This document shows positions 5,758 through 11,719 of a stretch of 11,719 nucleotides of DNA, one piece after another. Position 1 is the first letter of the stretch. Each line of letters opens with the position of its first letter. The stretch spans positions 1 through 11,719 of the forward strand of contig CAYRCJ010000026.1 in the NCBI GenBank assembly GCA_964422785.1, written 5' to 3'. This DNA is from CAYRCJ01 sp964422785 (GTDB taxonomy: Bacteria; Patescibacteriota; Minisyncoccia; UBA11713; 2-01-FULL-45-33). The notes below the pieces were generated by a model that saw only the letters and a program-made list of their open reading frames with translations, had not been told where the DNA came from and searched no databases. Both the position numbers and the translations under genes were made by a program.

Positions 5758-5790
5758 CAAAAAATGACACACCCGGTGTGTCATTTTTTG
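5758..5790. terminator. Strong bidirectional terminator
   Basis: A 16-bp perfect inverted repeat (5758-5773 with 5775-5790) around a single C, with a GACACACC/GGTGTGTC core flanked by A6 and T6. It begins right after the tRNA-like domain on the plus strand and can also stop minus-strand transcription from the small-protein gene. Confidence 0.85.
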
Positions 5791-5923
5791 TTTGCGTTAA
5801 TATGAACAGTAAAATAAAGATTGGCTTTCAACATTTATTTTACTACTCACCATAAAAATATTTGAAGGTTCATTAGCGAGCGACTCCTTCAAGTCTCGGG
5901 AGCTCTGGGCTCCGACTATACAA
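5791..5923. other. Intergenic spacer with two hairpins, no gene seen
   Basis: Beyond the small-protein stop on the minus strand there is a GGAGC/GCTCC hairpin (5899-5913) and a TTGAAGG/CCTTCAA repeat (5862-5868 with 5886-5892). The minus-strand ATATTTTTATGG after the second repeat makes it a weak candidate terminator for the small-protein gene. No coding potential is evident in either direction. Confidence 0.45.
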
Positions 5924-6112
5924 CTAGTGGCGGTATCCTCCGCCCGGTTTTTCATATTTTCCACGAACTACCGTTTTGATCTTACCGTCTGGGCAACGGA
6001 CTACTTCTACTCGATAGTCCGACTCTTTATAGCCATTCGGGACTTTGCCTTCGTAGGGCCTATTCCCGATGATCTTGCAATCCTCATCATCTAGCCCGGG
6101 ATGTAGTGACAT
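5924..6112 (-). CDS. Small 62-aa hydrophilic protein, unrecognised
   Basis: Reads MSLHPGLDDEDCKIIGNRPY and ends KYEKPGGGYRH. The ATG at 6112 is chosen because GAAAGG lies about 9 nt upstream; an in-frame GTG at 6133 would add seven residues. It is highly charged with no membrane segment or signal peptide. Two cysteines (C12, C41) are too far apart for a zinc ribbon. The middle (DYRVEVVRCPDGKIKTVVRGKYE) looks like a beta hairpin or small barrel with alternating residues. The gene has its own consensus promoter (6194-6222) and a hairpin leader, the main reason to believe it is expressed. Divergent from the toroid protein gene. Function unknown; a spurious ORF is possible but unlikely given the promoter. 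Confidence 0.6.
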   Translation of the reverse strand: MSLHPGLDDEDCKIIGNRPYEGKVPNGYKESDYRVEVVRCPDGKIKTVVRGKYEKPGGGYRH

Positions 6113-6164
6113 AATCTTCTGCCTTTCTGGCACATGGGTGCCGGTTATTTACTTTTCAAGGTAC

Positions 6165-6187
6165 AGAATAGGATTTATTCCTATTCT
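6165..6187 (-). promoter_or_regulatory. Hairpin leader / operator of the small-protein gene
   Basis: AGAATAGGA (6165-6173) and TCCTATTCT (6179-6187) are a perfect 9-bp inverted repeat with a 5-nt loop. The predicted minus-strand transcription start is at about 6187, so the transcript would begin with this hairpin. It could stabilise the mRNA 5' end or be a repressor site. Confidence 0.55.
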
Positions 6188-6193
6188 AGCTAC

Positions 6194-6222
6194 ATTATAG
6201 CATTTTGAATATATCTTGTCAA
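6194..6222 (-). promoter_or_regulatory. Consensus sigma70 promoter for the 62-aa gene
   Basis: On the minus strand TTGACA (6222-6217), a 17-nt spacer, and TATAAT (6199-6194) match the consensus exactly. It lies in the divergent spacer 7 nt before the ATG of the toroid protein gene on the other strand, so the two genes may influence each other's transcription. Confidence 0.8.
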
Positions 6223-6228
6223 GTGCAA

Positions 6229-7119
6229 ATGAACAAGCAAAAAGCATATACTTTCAGTGTGCAGGAAACATCAAAAAAAGAATTATTGCTCAACACCCTT
6301 AATTATTTCGTTCGCGGGCGCAAGGCGATATCGTTTATTAACCAGCTTTTTGTATTGGATGCGTTTAATTTTCTCGGAGAAAAAATTCCGGAAATAGAAA
6401 CTATCATAAAAGAATTTAACGATATACAATCCGACGATGGTACATGGAGAAAAGAACATGAACACTATGTGCCGCTCACCGCGCAAGCATTTATTTTTTA
6501 CAAACATATCGGACTTGCGCCAGAAAAATCGCTTGAACCATTTCTCGCAAGTATCGATACCTGGGAAAAGGTAGTCACACATAACAAAAAATACCAATCT
6601 ATGGATAATAATTATTGGGGTGGATTATGGGGATATGTGGGATGTTATGTGGCAGTGGGGCAACGGCCTCCATGGACACAAGATTTTTTAGAAGAAGTGC
6701 GCGAGCGATTTGACGAATGGGCTTCCGACAATCATCAACGCAGTCATGTAATTGTTTCTCTTCGTCAACTCAAAGAACCAGTGCCAAGAACCGAGGAATT
6801 GATTACCCTGACACTCAAAGATCAAATGCCCGATGGTCGGTGGACAGCAAAAAATTGGAATCCGGCGGTTCCTCAAACCGCGTTTGGAATTGTTACGCTC
6901 AAGATTTTAGATAAACAAAGATCATTGGAAACTAACGATGCAATCAAACGTGGATTAGCGTTTATGGAACAATGCTTCAAGACCGTCAACTGGAAAGGAA
7001 AAGAATGCGGTGGATATTCCAATGAACCGGAAGATACACAGCCTGATCCACTAGCGACTTCAATCGCTATCATGGCACAAATAGCTCTAGAAAAAATTGA
7101 GGAATGGATCGATGGCTAA
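6229..7119 (+). CDS. Alpha/alpha-toroid-like protein (prenyltransferase/terpene-cyclase-type repeats)
   Basis: 296 residues from ATG 6229; an upstream TTG at 6205 is in frame but would lie inside the divergent promoter. All-helical, no signal peptide or membrane helix. QW-like repeats are visible: IQSDDGTW (66-73) followed by PLTAQAF; NNYWGGLWGY (127-136); LKDQMPDGRW (196-205) followed by VPQTAFG; and GGYSNEPED (261-269) followed by PLATSIA. This spacing is typical of alpha/alpha toroids such as the squalene cyclase and prenyltransferase beta-subunit folds. The cyclase DxDD acid motif and a clear zinc-ligand set are not seen, so enzymatic activity is uncertain. No strong Shine-Dalgarno. The gene's texture (AT-rich, few CCGG-type motifs) looks different from its neighbours by eye, which suggests acquisition. 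Substrate unknown. Confidence 0.72.
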   Translation: MNKQKAYTFSVQETSKKELLLNTLNYFVRGRKAISFINQLFVLDAFNFLGEKIPEIETIIKEFNDIQSDDGTWRKEHEHYVPLTAQAFIFYKHIGLAPEKSLEPFLASIDTWEKVVTHNKKYQSMDNNYWGGLWGYVGCYVAVGQRPPWTQDFLEEVRERFDEWASDNHQRSHVIVSLRQLKEPVPRTEELITLTLKDQMPDGRWTAKNWNPAVPQTAFGIVTLKILDKQRSLETNDAIKRGLAFMEQCFKTVNWKGKECGGYSNEPEDTQPDPLATSIAIMAQIALEKIEEWIDG

Positions 7120-7165
7120 AATCTGCCTTGACTTCCCTATTTCTATTTGCTAACCTTAAGGAACA

Positions 7166-7387
7166 ATGCGCAATTTACTCTTAGGTATACAAATAATTGT
7201 TTCTTTGCTTTTAATTGCAGTCGTATTAATTCAGCAAAAAGGAACAGGCTTGGGATCCGCATTCGGCGGATCCGGACAGGTTTATAGATCAAAACGGGGT
7301 CTGGAAAAGACGCTCTTCGGGTCCACAATTGTCCTGGCCATACTCTTTGTTTTAACCGCGCTTTTTAGCCTTATTATAAATAAGTAG
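7166..7387 (+). CDS. secG: Preprotein translocase subunit SecG
   Basis: 73 residues with the full SecG plan. A first membrane helix (about 3-21, LLLGIQIIVSLLLIAVVLI) is followed by QQKGTGLGSAFGGSGQVYRSKRG (22-44), the conserved Gly-rich cytoplasmic loop, and then a second helix (about 50-69). SecG is the accessory subunit of the SecYEG channel that aids SecA-driven export. AAGGA lies just before the ATG. The gene is followed after 7 nt by the substrate-binding protein gene, so the two are likely cotranscribed. A TTGACT-N17-TAACCT pair upstream (7128-7156) could be a promoter, but it would place the start of transcription past the ribosome-binding site. Confidence 0.93.
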   Translation: MRNLLLGIQIIVSLLLIAVVLIQQKGTGLGSAFGGSGQVYRSKRGLEKTLFGSTIVLAILFVLTALFSLIINK

Positions 7388-7394
7388 ATACTTC

Positions 7395-9005
7395 ATGCGA
7401 AATGAGCTCTTGGCGCTCTTCGTGCTCCTCATAATTGCTATTATTTCTCTTCACGGAATAATTTCAAAAATAGACCAAAATTACTCCATAGAATACCCGG
7501 CCTATGGCGGCTCTTTGAGGGAAGGAATTATAGGCAATCCGCGGTTTGTAAACCCGATCCTATCGCATACAGACGCTGATAGAGATATGTCCGAATTAAT
7601 ATTTGCCGGATTAATGAGATACGACAAAAATGGAAATCTGCACCCGGCGCTTCTGGATAAGTATGAGGTATCTTCCGACGGCCTGGACTATAAAATCACT
7701 TTAAAAAACGGCCTTCGCTGGTCAAACGGAAGCCCGCTTACCGCCGACGATGTGGTGTTTACAATCCAGCTCGCGAAAAATCCCCTGGCACAAAGTCCCA
7801 AAAGGCCAAACTGGGAAGGAGTGGAAGTGGAAAAAATAGACAATAAAACCATTCACTTCCATTTAAAAAAAGCTTACGCGCCATTTCTTGAAAATTTAAC
7901 GCTGGGAATTATTCCAAAATATTTGTGGGAAAAAATTCCTCCTTCGCAGATATCTTTGGCGAATTTCAACACCAATCCGGTAGGATCAGGACCATATAAA
8001 GTTGATTCTTTAAAAACAGATTCTTTGGGTTCAATTGTTTCCGCCAATCTATCCGCCAACAAATATTTTGTCTTGGGCAGGCCATTCATCAAAAATATCG
8101 ATATCAATTTTTATACTGATGAAGAGACGGCCATCAGAGATCTGCGGAGCAATTCTTTGGATTCTCTTGGAGGAGTGTCCCCCAAATATGTCAGCGATTT
8201 GTCTTCATACAAGGCGGTGCACGCCATAAACCTTCAGAGAATAATTGCCATATTTTTAAATCAAGGAACGCAAAAATCATTGTCTTCTCTAAATGTCAGA
8301 AAGGCTCTTGACTTGGGGGTTGATAAAGACGCGGTCATCGCGAAAATTTTGGGAAATTATGGAGTCCCTATCAACGGCCCGCTTCCTCCAAACATTTCAG
8401 GAGCTGACTCAAAATCAGTTTACAATCCGGATCTGGCAAAAAGCATGGTAGATGCCGCCGCCAAAAAACTGAAAAAAAATATCTCGTTCACCCTAACCAC
8501 CGCCAAAACCCCGGAATTGGTCGAGACAGCGAATTTGGTGAAAGATATGTGGGCGCGCATCGGTGTGGATGTTAATGTTAAAACATTTGACTTAACGGAC
8601 CTTGAACAATTGGTAATCGGCCCCAGGCGATATGACGCATTTTTGTACGGAGAAGAAGTTGTGGGAGAAAACCCGGATCCGTTTGCTTTCTGGCATTCGA
8701 GCCAAAGAGCGCATCCCGGATACAACATAGCTCTTTACGCGAATTCGCAGGTTGATAAATTACTGGAAGAAGTGCGCACCACCCAAGACCAAACAAGGCG
8801 TGAGAAGGTATACAAGCAAATATATCAGAGCATAGCGAACGACCTCCCGGCGATTTTTCTCTTCTCCCCTTCATACATATACGTTACGCCGAAAGATTTG
8901 GGAGGGGCCGATATAAAAAGCGTCAGTACCGGATCAGAAAGATTCGCGACAGTTAATGAATGGTATTTAAGCAAACAGTATGTATGGAAAATTTTTGCCA
9001 AATAA
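7395..9005 (+). CDS. ABC transporter substrate-binding protein, family 5 (peptide/oligopeptide type)
   Basis: 536 residues. The N-terminal helix (about 4-24, LLALFVLLIIAIISLHGII) has no lipobox cysteine, so the protein is probably held by an uncleaved membrane anchor. The SBP family-5 pattern follows: GGSLREGIIGNPRFVNPILS, LIFAGLMRYDKNG, ALLDKYEVSSDGLDYKITLK, GLRWSNGSPLTADDVVFTI, NPVGSGPYKV, and near the C-terminus YDAFLYGEEV and NPDPFAFWHSSQ. Such proteins deliver peptides or other solutes to a Dpp/Opp-type permease; no permease or ATPase genes are in the window. It sits 7 nt after secG and ahead of tRNA-Leu and RNase J. Export through Sec fits the neighbourhood. The ligand cannot be told from sequence. 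Confidence 0.92.
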   Translation: MRNELLALFVLLIIAIISLHGIISKIDQNYSIEYPAYGGSLREGIIGNPRFVNPILSHTDADRDMSELIFAGLMRYDKNGNLHPALLDKYEVSSDGLDYKITLKNGLRWSNGSPLTADDVVFTIQLAKNPLAQSPKRPNWEGVEVEKIDNKTIHFHLKKAYAPFLENLTLGIIPKYLWEKIPPSQISLANFNTNPVGSGPYKVDSLKTDSLGSIVSANLSANKYFVLGRPFIKNIDINFYTDEETAIRDLRSNSLDSLGGVSPKYVSDLSSYKAVHAINLQRIIAIFLNQGTQKSLSSLNVRKALDLGVDKDAVIAKILGNYGVPINGPLPPNISGADSKSVYNPDLAKSMVDAAAKKLKKNISFTLTTAKTPELVETANLVKDMWARIGVDVNVKTFDLTDLEQLVIGPRRYDAFLYGEEVVGENPDPFAFWHSSQRAHPGYNIALYANSQVDKLLEEVRTTQDQTRREKVYKQIYQSIANDLPAIFLFSPSYIYVTPKDLGGADIKSVSTGSERFATVNEWYLSKQYVWKIFAK

Positions 9006-9010
9006 TCAGC

Positions 9011-9056
9011 GCTGGGATGGCGGAATCGCCCGCCAGAGGCGGGTAAAGCAGACTTG
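9011..9056 (+). pseudogene. Truncated tRNA-Leu-like 5' fragment interrupted by a palindrome
   Basis: GCTGGGATGGCGGAATCG (9011-9028) reads as the acceptor strand and D arm of a class II tRNA, typical of tRNA-Leu. Removing 9029-9042 joins it to GTAAAGCAGACTTG, which would complete the D arm and start an anticodon stem. No 3' half follows; sequence after 9056 is a second palindrome. It is read as a broken tRNA, lying just upstream of the intact tRNA-Leu. The match is by eye. Confidence 0.45.
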
Positions 9057-9073
9057 CCCGCCTTTGGCGGGCG
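9027..9073. repeat. Nested palindromic element (GC-rich)
   Basis: Arms 9027-9043 and 9057-9073 are inverted 17-nt copies with one G-T mismatch, around a 13-nt centre. Each arm is itself palindromic (CCCGCC...GGCGGG). The architecture is the same as the element in uvrC: two inverted copies of a self-complementary unit. It could form a very stable hairpin between the solute-binding protein gene and tRNA-Leu and may also slow or end transcription. Confidence 0.8.
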
Positions 9074-9083
9074 CGCACAGTAA

Positions 9084-9170
9084 GCCGATGTGGTGGAACT
9101 GGAATACACGTAGCGTTCAGAACGCTATGCTCGAAAGAGCTTGTGGGTTCGAATCCCACCATCGGCACCA
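9084..9170 (+). tRNA. tRNA-Leu(CAG)
   Basis: 87 nt. The acceptor GCCGATG pairs with CATCGGC, with A73 and an encoded CCA (9168-9170). The anticodon stem TAGCG/CGCTA encloses TTCAGAA, giving anticodon CAG (9118-9120) for CUG codons. A class II variable arm (TGCTCGAAAGAGCTT) and T arm GTGGG-TTCGAAT-CCCAC are present. Every arm is intact. It lies between the substrate-binding protein gene and RNase J on the same strand and is likely processed from a shared transcript. Confidence 0.97.
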
Positions 9171-9203
9171 AGACAAAATTTATTATTAAATAACTAAGAT
9201 ACT

Positions 9204-11012
9204 ATGCCACCACAAAGACCGATAAGACCGGCGACAAAAAACGAATACCCGCCCCGCAGGGCAGGATATTCATCGGTTCGCAGGCCGCGCCCGACAGCGC
9301 CAAGAATAGAAAAAGTAGAAATTAGCCAAGTAGCAACTCCTCCAAAGAAAGGTGTTCTTAAGTTTTTGCCGCTGGGAGGTTGCGGCGAGGTTACCAGAAG
9401 CTGTTATGTATATGAGTACGAAGACGATATCGTCATCGTAGACATGGGATTTCAATTTCCGGAAGAAGATATGCCGGGAATAGATTATATTATTCCGAAT
9501 ATTTCTTATCTTAAACCGAAGAAAAAAAATATCCGCGGAGTAATCATAACCCACGGCCACTACGACCACATCGGGGCCATCCCCCATCTTTTGGAGCCAT
9601 TGGGCAATCCTCCTATGTACGCCACAGCTCTTGCCCGCGGAATTATCTTAAAAAGACAGGAGGAATTCGTTTCTTCTCCCAAACCAAGAATTGAAATTAT
9701 AAACCCTGAGAGCAAATTAAAGCTCGGAAAATTCAACATAGAATTTTTCCACGTAAACCATAATATCCCTGATTCGGTAGGAGTGGTTTTAAAATCTCCG
9801 GCCGGCACAGTGGTACACACAGGCGACTGGAAATTCGATCACACTCCTGTAAACGAACGGCCCGCGGATATGGGCCGTCTGAAAGAAATTTCCGATGAGG
9901 GAGTTTTGCTGTTGGTTTCCGACAGCACCGACTCCTGGATACCGGGAAGACAAATCTCCGAATTGGAAATTCAAAAGTCTTTGGAGAAAATTTTCTTGGA
10001 AGCCCCGGGGCGTATTATAGCGGCCACTTTTTCTTCGCTTCTGACACGTATACAGCAATTGGTCTGGCTTTCTGAGGAACACAAAAGAAAAGTCATCATC
10101 GAAGGAAGAGGAATGAAAGACAATGTTCTGGTGGCACAGGAGTTGGGGTATTTGAAAGTTAAAAAAGACACATTCCTTCAATCAAAAGACATTGATCGGT
10201 TCAGAGATAAAGAGCTCACAATCGCCTGCACCGGCGCCCAAGGTGAAGATCGCGCGGCGCTTATGAGAATCGCCAATAACGAACACAAAACAATCGCGCT
10301 TAAACTCAATGATTCCGTTATTTTCTCTTCATCGGTAATTCCGGGCAACGAAGCCACGGTTCAAAGGCTCAAAGATATTTTGTACAAACGCGCCGGCAAG
10401 ATCTATCACTCGGTATCAATGGACATCCACGCCGGAGGACATGCCAAGCAGGAAGACTTGAAAGAAATGATAGAAATAATTAAACCAAAATATTTCATTC
10501 CGATCCATGGAAATTACTTTATGTTGAAAGAGCACACCGAGCTGGCAAAATCCGTCGGAATGAAAGATGAAAATATTGTCATCGCGGAAGACGGCGATAT
10601 TGTGGAAATGAATAAAAGTTACGTCCAAAAAACAAAAGAAAAAGCTCCGATAAATTATGTAATGGTGGACGGACTCGGGGTCGGCGACGTGCAGGAAGTT
10701 GTTTTGAGGGACCGCCAAATGCTTTCGGAAGACGGAATATTCGTCGTTATCGCCGCGGTGGATTCGCAAACCGGGCAGGTAAAAGGCTCTCCGGATATTA
10801 TCTCGCGTGGATTTATTTATCTCAAAGAATCTAAAGACCTGCTTTCGCAATCAAGATATTTGGTGCGCCGCGTGGTTGAAGAATCGACAAACAAAATGCA
10901 TCCGATAAACTGGGCGCATATCCGCGACAATCTCCGCGAGCGATTGGGCTCTTTCCTTTTCCAAAAAACCAAACGAAGGCCGATGGTTCTTCCGGTGATA
11001 ATTGAAGTGTAG
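9204..11012 (+). CDS. rnj: Ribonuclease J (metallo-beta-lactamase/beta-CASP nuclease)
   Basis: 602 residues; 5'-3' exonuclease and endonuclease for mRNA decay and rRNA maturation, cytoplasmic. After a basic, proline-rich N-terminal extension (about 1-50) comes FLPLGGCGEVTRSCYVYEYE, then the zinc motif HGHYDH (H117, H119, D121, H122), HTGDWKFDHTP, VSDSTDS, the beta-CASP region with ATFSSLLTRIQQ, HAGGHA (motif C) and IPIHGNYFMLKEH. The C-terminal domain (VMVDGLGVGDVQEVVLRDRQ...SRGFIY) is complete and ends PMVLPVIIEV. Length is slightly above the usual 550-560 because of the N-terminal extension. No Shine-Dalgarno is seen; the start 33 nt after tRNA-Leu suggests translation after tRNA processing. 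Codons near 13-23 overlap a possible palindromic insertion. Confidence 0.96.
   Translation: MPPQRPIRPATKNEYPPRRAGYSSVRRPRPTAPRIEKVEISQVATPPKKGVLKFLPLGGCGEVTRSCYVYEYEDDIVIVDMGFQFPEEDMPGIDYIIPNISYLKPKKKNIRGVIITHGHYDHIGAIPHLLEPLGNPPMYATALARGIILKRQEEFVSSPKPRIEIINPESKLKLGKFNIEFFHVNHNIPDSVGVVLKSPAGTVVHTGDWKFDHTPVNERPADMGRLKEISDEGVLLLVSDSTDSWIPGRQISELEIQKSLEKIFLEAPGRIIAATFSSLLTRIQQLVWLSEEHKRKVIIEGRGMKDNVLVAQELGYLKVKKDTFLQSKDIDRFRDKELTIACTGAQGEDRAALMRIANNEHKTIALKLNDSVIFSSSVIPGNEATVQRLKDILYKRAGKIYHSVSMDIHAGGHAKQEDLKEMIEIIKPKYFIPIHGNYFMLKEHTELAKSVGMKDENIVIAEDGDIVEMNKSYVQKTKEKAPINYVMVDGLGVGDVQEVVLRDRQMLSEDGIFVVIAAVDSQTGQVKGSPDIISRGFIYLKESKDLLSQSRYLVRRVVEESTNKMHPINWAHIRDNLRERLGSFLFQKTKRRPMVLPVIIEV
9243..9271. 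repeat. Imperfect palindrome in the RNase J N-terminal extension
   Basis: GAATA (9243-9247) and TATTC (9267-9271) flank a CCCGCCCCGCAGGGCAGG core, an imperfect inverted repeat that encodes EYPPRRAGYS in the disordered extension. It resembles the core of the uvrA element at 1741-1759 (CCTGC/GCAGG), so it may be a diverged member of the same group. Weaker than the others. Confidence 0.4.
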
Positions 11013-11068
11013 TTGACAAAAAACACTGGTGTGGTAGGAATATAAACGGATTTGAAAAGGAGAAACCG

Positions 11069-11593
11069 ATGGAAAGCGTTGTGGTAAAAGATGAGCAGCA
11101 CCAGCTCGTGGGAGATTCTGTCAGAGAAACGATTTTTAAAAAAGCTGAGGCTGTGCGGGTTAAAAATGAGAAAGCCAGAAGCGAGACCTATCAAATCGAG
11201 CGCCGCAAAACACTTGAAACAAAACTTAAAGAAAAACGAGAAGAATATAAAAAGGGACTTGAGGCTTTGGCAGAAATTTGGTTCAAAATACCCAAAGAAG
11301 CTTTTTTGGTATTTGACGACAAAGAGCATGCGGCAATAGAAAGTGATGTGCTCGAAAAAGCAAAACGGCACTGGCGCATTATTAAAGTGGTTGCGAAAAT
11401 TAGTGTACCGTCTTTTTCAGGCTTAATTGTTTATTTGGGATTAAAATTTGATCTAGTATTATTTCTTTTATTGCTTGTTCCTGTAGCCTTGATAGGCTGT
11501 CTTTCAGATAGCGAAACAAAAAAACTGATTCAAAACCATAAGATCCTCAATTCCGAAAATCCTATGAAAGAAATTGAAAAAGAAATTCATTAA
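11069..11593 (+). CDS. Coiled-coil protein with two membrane helices, unrecognised
   Basis: 174 residues from ATG 11069, with AAGGAG 7 nt upstream. An N-terminal charged helix (about 20-70, rich in Lys/Glu/Arg) is predicted as coiled coil. A short amphipathic section (WFKIPKEAFLVF, about 71-82) follows, then two adjacent hydrophobic helices (about 108-126 and 128-145, FDLVLFLLLLVPVALIGCL) and a charged C-terminal tail. It is likely an inner-membrane protein with both ends in the cytoplasm. It has no motif I recognise. Upstream, TTGACA at 11013-11018 starts 1 nt after the RNase J stop, but no well-spaced -10 box is seen (TATAAA is 22 nt away). It may be cotranscribed with RNase J. Confidence 0.72.
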   Translation: MESVVVKDEQHQLVGDSVRETIFKKAEAVRVKNEKARSETYQIERRKTLETKLKEKREEYKKGLEALAEIWFKIPKEAFLVFDDKEHAAIESDVLEKAKRHWRIIKVVAKISVPSFSGLIVYLGLKFDLVLFLLLLVPVALIGCLSDSETKKLIQNHKILNSENPMKEIEKEIH

Positions 11594-11594
11594 T

Positions 11595-11630
11595 ATAAAA
11601 TCCCCCGATGTTCATCGGGGGATTAATTTT
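11595..11630. terminator. Bidirectional terminator between convergent genes
   Basis: A 12-bp perfect stem (11599-11610 with 11613-11624, CCCCCGATG/CATCGGGGG core) with A-rich sequence before and TAATTTT after. It ends the coiled-coil protein gene on the plus strand and, read from the other side, the partial membrane protein gene on the minus strand, whose stop lies in its tail. Confidence 0.85.
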
Positions 11631-11719
11631 AGCGGGAAATTATAATTGTGCCGGCCACGATGCCCGCAAAATACGTTATCGTATTATAAAATCCGCCTAT
11701 GGGTCCTTTTACCGTGGAA
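11629..11719 (-). CDS. C-terminal end of a membrane protein (partial, edge-cut)
   Basis: An open minus-strand frame enters from the right edge and ends in TAA at 11631-11629. About 29 residues are visible, including GPIGGFYNTITYFAGIVAG and ending TIIISR. The Gly-rich hydrophobic stretch looks like the last membrane segment of an integral membrane protein. The shared terminator directly after the stop supports a real gene. Too short to name; a chance open frame of this length is possible. Confidence 0.45.
   Translation of the reverse strand, partial: STVKGPIGGFYNTITYFAGIVAGTIIISR

Noticed and set aside
5658..5855. 65-aa open frame starting MLISASGPEG
   Set aside because: It runs through the tRNA-like domain and the terminator hairpin and has no ribosome-binding site; explained by RNA structure rather than protein.
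7128..7156. TTGACT-N17-TAACCT as the secG promoter
   Set aside because: It would start transcription at about 7163, after the AAGGA ribosome-binding site at 7158-7162, which would then be useless. Left as unproven.
11013..11046. TTGACA / TATAAA promoter before the coiled-coil gene
   Set aside because: The 22-nt spacer is too long for a sigma70 promoter, and the alternative -10 hexamers at proper spacing match poorly.
10416..11371. Minus-strand open frames opposite RNase J and the coiled-coil gene
   Set aside because: Phe/Ser-rich antisense shadows overlapping strongly supported plus-strand genes.
1..11719. CRISPR array, integrase, insertion sequence or prophage
   Set aside because: No regular direct repeats with unique spacers, no transposase or integrase motifs, and no phage structural genes were seen; the only repeats are short palindromic elements.

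Overview
The window looks like chromosomal DNA of a streamlined bacterium, most likely a Candidate Phyla Radiation / Patescibacteria (Parcubacteria-type) genome. This is inferred, not proven. The grounds are tightly packed genes, a 423-residue UvrC without its C-terminal HhH domain, a SecG / solute-binding protein / tRNA-Leu / RNase J block, several small orphan proteins, and many short palindromic elements inside reading frames. The G+C content looks moderate. Most genes are read with confidence from motifs; four or five remain unrecognised.

Layout. Positions 1-2191 (minus) hold the first ~730 residues of UvrA, cut by the left edge. Upstream on the same strand is a two-gene operon: an unrecognised 298-aa protein (2646-3542) whose stop overlaps by 4 nt the start of a zinc-ribbon, two-helix membrane protein (2269-2649). 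A ClpP-like serine peptidase (3656-4225, minus) is divergent from UvrC (4273-5544, plus), with a 16-bp dyad between them.

Positions 5541-5923 carry no protein gene. They hold a near-consensus promoter, a candidate structured RNA of about 180 nt closed by a perfect 16-bp helix and ending in a tRNA-like T arm, and a strong terminator. Next come a 62-aa small protein (5924-6112, minus) with a consensus promoter and palindromic leader, and a divergent 296-aa alpha/alpha-toroid-like protein (6229-7119, plus).

The right part reads rightward: SecG, an anchored family-5 substrate-binding protein, a tRNA-Leu fragment carrying palindromes, intact tRNA-Leu(CAG), RNase J, and a coiled-coil membrane protein. 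A shared terminator follows, then the last ~29 residues of a minus-strand membrane protein cut by the right edge.

Working together: UvrA and UvrC belong to nucleotide excision repair (no uvrB here). SecG serves protein export, and the adjacent solute-binding protein probably uses that route. RNase J serves RNA processing and decay. The most novel items are the structured RNA at 5575-5757 and the family of nested palindromic insertions in uvrA, uvrC, the 298-aa gene, the tRNA fragment and possibly RNase J.
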